A stretch of 12,238 nucleotides of DNA, taken from CAZGQY01 sp964528035. GTDB lineage: Bacteria > Pseudomonadota > Gammaproteobacteria > Methylococcales > UBA1147. Below, piece by piece: positions 8,129 to 12,238 of this stretch. The DNA lies in assembly GCA_964528035.1 (NCBI GenBank), contig CAZGQY010000128.1, positions 1 to 12,238 of the forward strand, in the 5' to 3' direction. A model generated the notes under the pieces. That model had not been told where the DNA came from and made no database searches. It was given only the letters and a program-made list of their open reading frames with translations. The position numbers and the translations under genes are program-made. How positions within the stretch are numbered: the stretch's first letter is position 1; each line of letters begins with the position of its first letter.

Positions 8129-9106
8129 TCAGGAGCTTGTCTGATCCAGGACAGTCTTATGGGATCGGTCAACTTTAATATATTCGCCGAATGCTTCTCG
8201 GCTGGAACCAACCACCAGTCGTTTTTCGCCGAGTTCGGATTCTTCAAGTATACCGCAGGCGTTCAGTAATTCCCCACATTGAGCCTGCCCTGCATAGGTC
8301 GGAGTGAAGCTTACCACCGTGGGTATATCTGAGTGATCGAGGTGATAGGTTGCCGGATGATCAAAGGCACAGTCATCGTTAATGACAGTGGCACTTAATT
8401 CAATTTGTTCTAACTTCGTATATCGGCGATTTAAGTTTTCGGTACTGACTTCACTGAGACTTAGATCTATTTTGGTTCCCTGAATGATGACCTTGTTGAA
8501 TTTTCGTTTTTCATGCCACACATATTCTTCAAAGTTCAGGCTACACTCCCGCCGGGTGTATGCATCCTGCCATTGCGAGTCGTTCAATGTTTGCAGGGAG
8601 TTTTGCTCGATTAATTGCCGGAGGATTTGTCTGGCAAAATCAAAGTGTTCGCGACCGTATACAATTAAGTCAATGTCGGATTGATCAGTCTGCGCGTTAA
8701 TCAGGATAGAGCCTGTAATTCCAAGGCGATCCGGAACTAATCCATGTTGGGAAAACAGTGCAATTAATTTTCGCAGTTTTCTATCAATGGGACAGTCGGA
8801 TGAACTTGAGCAAAGTTCTTGCAGGCGTGTGACCGGTGAGTAGTGTTTATGCACATTCTGTATCGGCACTCCGTGTAACCAGGCATCTCGACGCTTTGAA
8901 TAAAAGAGGTAATTCGGGAATTGCGATGCCAACAGTCGATTGGCCTGGGTGGTATTCACTTTTTTAAATCCGTTGGCATCTTTAACGTAGCGTAAAAAAC
9001 AAAGGTGTCGCTGTTTTTCAGGGTCGTCGACGACGACCGCAAAAATAAGGCCTTCGGTGGTCTCTATGAAGTCTTTAGAGCGGATAGCCATGGCTGTGGA
9101 ATTCAA
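8129..9106 (-). CDS. Predicted nucleotidyltransferase of the Pol-beta fold (COG2413-like)
   Basis: The 325-residue protein has a clear minimal nucleotidyltransferase core: GITGSILINAQTDQSDIDLIVYG at about 129-151, with the Gly-Ser pair (132-133) and two metal-binding aspartates D144 and D146, and a likely third carboxylate D214 in KIDLSL. The N-terminal part, beginning RSKDFIETTEGLIFAVV, is a separate small beta domain with the look of COG2413 predicted nucleotidyltransferases, best known from archaea; I assign this from memory of the family, not a search. The C-terminal part (250-312) ends in a conserved-looking RLVVGSSREAFGEYIKVDR. It may transfer a nucleotide to an RNA, protein or small molecule; the substrate is unknown. 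The start may be M1 (9106) or M6 (9091); stops TGA TAA lie just upstream. It is the first gene before the HAD hydrolase and divergent from the kinase gene. Confidence 0.85.
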   Translation of the reverse strand: MNSTAMAIRSKDFIETTEGLIFAVVVDDPEKQRHLCFLRYVKDANGFKKVNTTQANRLLASQFPNYLFYSKRRDAWLHGVPIQNVHKHYSPVTRLQELCSSSSDCPIDRKLRKLIALFSQHGLVPDRLGITGSILINAQTDQSDIDLIVYGREHFDFARQILRQLIEQNSLQTLNDSQWQDAYTRRECSLNFEEYVWHEKRKFNKVIIQGTKIDLSLSEVSTENLNRRYTKLEQIELSATVINDDCAFDHPATYHLDHSDIPTVVSFTPTYAGQAQCGELLNACGILEESELGEKRLVVGSSREAFGEYIKVDRSHKTVLDQTSS

Positions 9107-9285
9107 TGTACTATTTTATCAAAGTCAATGTGAGCTATTCGCCACACATTTATAATTTTCCATTGGGCGGACTGTAATAGATTAAAGTATCCTCGATTTT
9201 TCTTCCATAGTTTATTATTCGACTGGAAACCTGGAGCCTGGAAAATTTATTAGGGCTATATCCTATAGGATCAGGAGCGAATAAA
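9107..9285. promoter_or_regulatory. Divergent intergenic region with inverted repeats
   Basis: This 179-bp AT-rich region separates the minus-strand nucleotidyltransferase gene from the plus-strand small ORF and kinase gene and must hold promoters for both directions. An inverted repeat AATGTG (9127-9132) / CACATT (9145-9150) with a 12-nt spacer could bind a dimeric regulator; it resembles CRP half-sites but the spacing is wrong for CRP. A TATAAT sequence is at 9151-9156 on the plus strand, but no good -35 box precedes it. I cannot name a promoter with confidence. Confidence 0.35.
9260..9271. promoter_or_regulatory. 12-bp perfect palindrome before a small ORF
   Basis: ATCCTATAGGAT is a perfect 12-bp palindrome and ends just before the AGGAG ribosome binding site of the 39-codon ORF. 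Its place between any promoter and the start codon suits an operator, but this is inferred only from position and symmetry. Confidence 0.35.
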
Positions 9286-9405
9286 ATGTCGACCCCGATA
9301 GAAATAACTGCAACACAAAAGATTCGAGTTTTAGCTATCAGCGCTCTGGTTTTTACGATTATTTTTAAGAGTTGTATAGGTTATCAAGCCCAAATTTGGC
9401 TTTGA
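9286..9405 (+). CDS. Small 39-residue putative membrane protein
   Basis: An AGGAG ribosome binding site at 9273-9277 stands 8 nt before this ATG, the best-formed start in the right half of the window. The protein has a polar N-terminus (MSTPIEITATQKIR), one hydrophobic stretch VLAISALVFTIIF at residues 15-27 that could span a membrane, then a basic/aromatic tail ending QIWL. It ends 35 bp before the kinase start on the same strand, so the two are probably on one transcript. No family is recognised. It could be a small membrane partner of the kinase protein or only a leader ORF; with this length, chance cannot be excluded. Confidence 0.45.
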   Translation: MSTPIEITATQKIRVLAISALVFTIIFKSCIGYQAQIWL

Positions 9406-9440
9406 TATTATCGTTGTCATCCTGATATTTGGAAGCACGT

Positions 9441-12143
9441 ATGGTTAAATTATTTCAACGCGAAGGGCAACAGTCGCTTGTAGGACAAACACTTAATAAC
9501 CAATATATTTTGGCGGAAATAATTGGCAAAGGGGCTTTTGGTGATGTTTATCGCGCCAAGCATTTATTGTTAGACCGCGAAGTCGCGATCAAAGTATTGC
9601 AAGCGAAATGGTTGCATCAAAAACATAATCAGGATTTTTTATCGAATTTTGATACTGAAGCGAAGTTGACCAGTCGAGTAAACCATCCAAATGCAGTGAC
9701 GGTTTACGACTATGGAATTTACGATAAAAAAGTGCTGTATCTGGTGATGGAATTTATCAAAGGGCAGACTTTGTCATCTTGTTTGCGGAACACGCAAACG
9801 CCTCTGTCGTTATCGCGCATATATAAAATTGTTAAACAAATTTGCGCTGCTTTATCACAGGCCCATTCGTTGGGGATGGTTCACAGAGATTTGAAACCCG
9901 ATAATGTGATGTTATCGCCGTCTTCAGAAGGTGAAGACTGGGTGAAAGTGCTGGATTTTGGTATTGCTAAAATGATTGGGCTGGAATCACAGGATGACTC
10001 GTTTATTTGCGGTACACCACGATATATGTCGCCGGAACAATGTGCCGGAACAGCCGTAGATGTGCGCAGCGATATATATTCACTGGGTGTGATTTTGTAT
10101 CAAATGCTCAGCAACAAGTGCCATCCATTCCCCAATATCACTCAACCAAAGATGTTTTTGAAACAGCATATAAGTGGAAACCCGGTATCTTTAATGTGCG
10201 CTAATCCGGACAGACGAATATCAATTGAAATCAATCGTGTCGTGATGCGGTGTCTGGAGAAGCGGGCGGGTCATCGCTATGCATCCGTAATCGAACTGTT
10301 ATCCGATTTGAAAAAAGCATTCTTTGGTGTGCCGGTCGAAATGCAGACAGATGGTGTGACGGTACAGGCCATTTCTATGAACGACATGTTGGATGCGTAC
10401 GATACTGCGCATATGCAGTTTGAACAGGGAAACTACGCCCGCGCCTTTGAACAGATGCATACCTTAATTGAACAAGGTGTCATCGATCCGCAATTGATAT
10501 ATCTTGCTATTTTGAGTCTGGCTCGAAGCGGTGCTCATGAATTGGCAATGGGGTATTGGCAGCGTTATGAGAAAACATTGCCAGAAACGGAGGCTAATCT
10601 GGCACTTAAAGCGCGTTTACTTAAGGATCAATATAAACAGGCCATGCCTTTGAAAGATCACTTGGGTATACAGGCGATGGATGAATATTTAAGAATAGCG
10701 CAGTTGACAAAAGGTTATTATCCACTTATTAACGCGGCAACATTGGCCTATTGGCTGGGTGATCGGACACAGGCACAGGATCTGGCCCGACAGGCGCAAC
10801 GGCAATGCTTTGAATCACTGGATTTGGATTACTGGGGGCTGGTTACGCAAGCAGAAGCGAGTTTATTGGTTGGTGAACTGGTCGAGGCTGAAAAGTTTTT
10901 ACAGCGGGCCGGTGAATTAACGGATGTCAGTTTCAGCGACTTAAGTACGACCCATCAACAATTAGAATTAATTTGTCAGTCCGGCAATATTGACGAAGCT
11001 ATTTTACAGGCCATTAAGCCGCCGACTATTGCGCACTATACCGGTCATATGGTGAATGGCGTGGGGAGTTCACCAGGAATTGATCCGGATGATCAGGCCA
11101 TGTTGCGCGAACAAGCCGAAGTCTTGTTGAAGAAAGAAAATATTGCGATTGCCTATGGGTCTTTAGCCTGTGGAGCCGATATAATTTTCGCCGAGGCTGT
11201 ACTTGCCAGCAAGGTAGAGTTGCATGTCGTATTACCCTTTAATAAAGAGTTGTTTGTGCGAACGTCGGTGTTGCCGGGAGGAGAACAGTGGGAGAAAAGA
11301 TTTTGTCGTTTACTGGAAAACGCGTCAACCGTAAAGATTCTGAGTCAGGCTGCTTACACGGTTAAATCACTATTGTTTCATCTTAGTACCGAACATGCGA
11401 TTGGACTGACCTTGCTGCATGCCGAGCAATTACATACAGAGGTTGTTCAAATTGCCATGTATAACGGCATCGACACCCATAGTGAGGCGGGTACTGCGGC
11501 GGATATTAAACGTTGGCAAAAACTGGGTTATCCTTCGCGAATAATTGAAACCCCGGAACCGCGCAGAAAATTAATCCCACCTTCCCGTCAGGAGCCATCT
11601 GAGATTCCCCAACAACAACGATACCAAGCCTTTATATTTGCCAAAATTTATCGATACAGCAAAATATCCGACGCGCAATTGCCAGCTTTTACTCAAGTCT
11701 GGGTGGAGCGATTTAAACAATATGTGCAGCCGCACATGGAGCATCAGGAATCGATTGAAATCTGGGGTGACAGTGTATTATTGACCATGAATGATGCGCT
11801 ATCCGCGGCTAAGCTATGCACACAGTTCACCCAATCTTTAGCGTCTGAGAAGACTCAGTCTGACAACGCAATGGGTTTGCAAATATTTATGCATGCAGGT
11901 CTGGTATTTCACGAAACACACAGTATCTTTGGCAAGGAACGCTTTTATGGGGAGAATATGTTAAAGACGGAAAAAATGTTTTTGAATATTCCGGTCAATT
12001 CGATTTATGTATCCGAGGAATTTGCCGCGCAACTCATCATTAAAGCACCGGGCGATTATCGTTATTGTTATGCGGGACAGCAAATGTTACCCGATGATAT
12101 TGGCCGGTTTCGGTTGTATAGTATTCATGATGCTTTGGTTTAG
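9441..12143 (+). CDS. Ser/Thr kinase fused to TPR/TRAFs-binding-like, SLOG-like and cyclase-like domains
   Basis: This 900-residue cytoplasmic protein has no membrane helix. Residues 22-290 are a complete Hanks-type kinase: glycine loop GKGAFGDVY (29-37), K51, E73, HRDLKPDN (148-155), DFG (172-174), GTPRYMSPEQ (191-200) and D211, so it should phosphorylate Ser/Thr. Residues 313-525 are helical repeats of TPR or TRAFs-binding-like type. Residues 530-705 are a Rossmann-like domain with TGHM (534-537), AYGSLACGADIIFAEAVL (571-588), a strand ending HVVLPF, and a closing EAGTAADIKRW; I read it as SLOG/LOG-like, a fold that binds nucleotides. Residues 727-897 resemble a class III nucleotide cyclase but lack several catalytic residues: K735 replaces the first metal Asp, D777 is kept, and L841 and K845 replace the usual Asn and Arg. 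ATG 9441 (GGA 7 nt upstream) is preferred to TTG 9429. The TAG stop overlaps a palindromic repeat. Confidence 0.93.
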   Translation: MVKLFQREGQQSLVGQTLNNQYILAEIIGKGAFGDVYRAKHLLLDREVAIKVLQAKWLHQKHNQDFLSNFDTEAKLTSRVNHPNAVTVYDYGIYDKKVLYLVMEFIKGQTLSSCLRNTQTPLSLSRIYKIVKQICAALSQAHSLGMVHRDLKPDNVMLSPSSEGEDWVKVLDFGIAKMIGLESQDDSFICGTPRYMSPEQCAGTAVDVRSDIYSLGVILYQMLSNKCHPFPNITQPKMFLKQHISGNPVSLMCANPDRRISIEINRVVMRCLEKRAGHRYASVIELLSDLKKAFFGVPVEMQTDGVTVQAISMNDMLDAYDTAHMQFEQGNYARAFEQMHTLIEQGVIDPQLIYLAILSLARSGAHELAMGYWQRYEKTLPETEANLALKARLLKDQYKQAMPLKDHLGIQAMDEYLRIAQLTKGYYPLINAATLAYWLGDRTQAQDLARQAQRQCFESLDLDYWGLVTQAEASLLVGELVEAEKFLQRAGELTDVSFSDLSTTHQQLELICQSGNIDEAILQAIKPPTIAHYTGHMVNGVGSSPGIDPDDQAMLREQAEVLLKKENIAIAYGSLACGADIIFAEAVLASKVELHVVLPFNKELFVRTSVLPGGEQWEKRFCRLLENASTVKILSQAAYTVKSLLFHLSTEHAIGLTLLHAEQLHTEVVQIAMYNGIDTHSEAGTAADIKRWQKLGYPSRIIETPEPRRKLIPPSRQEPSEIPQQQRYQAFIFAKIYRYSKISDAQLPAFTQVWVERFKQYVQPHMEHQESIEIWGDSVLLTMNDALSAAKLCTQFTQSLASEKTQSDNAMGLQIFMHAGLVFHETHSIFGKERFYGENMLKTEKMFLNIPVNSIYVSEEFAAQLIIKAPGDYRYCYAGQQMLPDDIGRFRLYSIHDALV

Positions 12144-12238
12144 GAGCGAGGTTTAATAATATGCGAAAGATTGACGCAGGATAATTGTTTGTCTTCAAGG
12201 CGAAGCAACAGGCGCATAGCAGGGCTACGCAACTGTTG
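12140..12238. repeat. Second copy of the palindromic repeat, cut by the window end
   Basis: The sequence from TTA (12140-12142) and GGAGCGAGG (12143-12151) to the window end repeats the left 100 nt of the element at 1164, in the same orientation, with three substitutions and one 1-nt gap near the left end. It includes the left arm and most of the central hairpin. As in the first copy, the left end supplies or shares the TAG stop (12141-12143) of the gene upstream. The right half and right flank lie outside the window. Confidence 0.85.

Noticed and set aside
8107..8247. Longer start for the HAD hydrolase giving 290 residues
   Set aside because: It would overlap the upstream gene by more than 100 bp, and the extra residues do not belong to the HAD fold, whereas the ATG at 8106 fits the first strand and leaves a normal gap.
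9127..9150. CRP-binding site in the divergent region
   Set aside because: The half-sites AATGTG and CACATT are present but separated by 12 nt, while a CRP site needs about 8 between these hexamers.
9429..9440. TTG at 9429 as the kinase start
   Set aside because: The ATG at 9441 has a GGA at suitable distance and is a standard start codon; the four extra residues add nothing recognisable.
9441..12143. T6SS regulatory kinase PpkA
   Set aside because: There is no membrane helix, no von Willebrand domain and no T6SS structural gene in view; the C-terminal domains are of a different type.
1..12238. CRISPR array, tRNA or rRNA genes, prophage or integron signatures
   Set aside because: No regularly spaced short repeats, cloverleaf, rRNA motif, integrase or attachment duplication was seen.

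Overview
The window looks like chromosomal DNA of a free-living gammaproteobacterium of moderate to low GC. The main evidence is the minus-strand block asmA-like, mutY, yggX: mutY followed by yggX is a classic gammaproteobacterial pair, and an AsmA-family gene just upstream of it is common in Pseudomonas-like and marine relatives. The genus cannot be read from the sequence.

Layout. (1) Positions 1-1167, plus strand: the 3' part of an unrecognised gene that enters from outside the window, then a small four-helix membrane protein. (2) Positions 1164-1329: a 166-nt near-perfectly symmetrical palindromic repeat that starts inside the stop codon of the membrane-protein gene. (3) Positions 1330-1695: no convincing gene. 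(4) Positions 1696-7272, minus strand, transcribed right to left: AsmA-like protein, MutY, YggX and an OafA-type acyltransferase with a C-terminal SGNH domain, with gaps of only 32-47 bp, so probably one operon. (5) Positions 7375-9106, minus strand: a Pol-beta-fold nucleotidyltransferase followed 22 bp later by a HAD phosphatase/phosphomutase. (6) Positions 9107-9440: a divergent intergenic region with a 12-bp perfect palindrome and a well-started 39-codon small ORF. (7) Positions 9441-12143, plus strand: a 900-aa multidomain signalling protein made of a Ser/Thr kinase, a helical TPR/TRAFs-binding-like middle, a Rossmann-type (SLOG-like) domain and a C-terminal class III nucleotide-cyclase-like domain that has lost key catalytic residues. 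(8) Positions 12140-12238: a second copy of the palindromic repeat, again starting in the stop codon of the preceding gene and cut by the window end.

The housekeeping part is ordinary: DNA repair of 8-oxoG:A mispairs (MutY), protection of iron-sulfur proteins (YggX; MutY itself carries a 4Fe-4S cluster) and an envelope protein (AsmA). The two items most worth attention are the kinase/SLOG/pseudo-cyclase fusion and the palindromic repeat, whose two copies sit at exactly equivalent positions in the stop codons of two unrelated genes.
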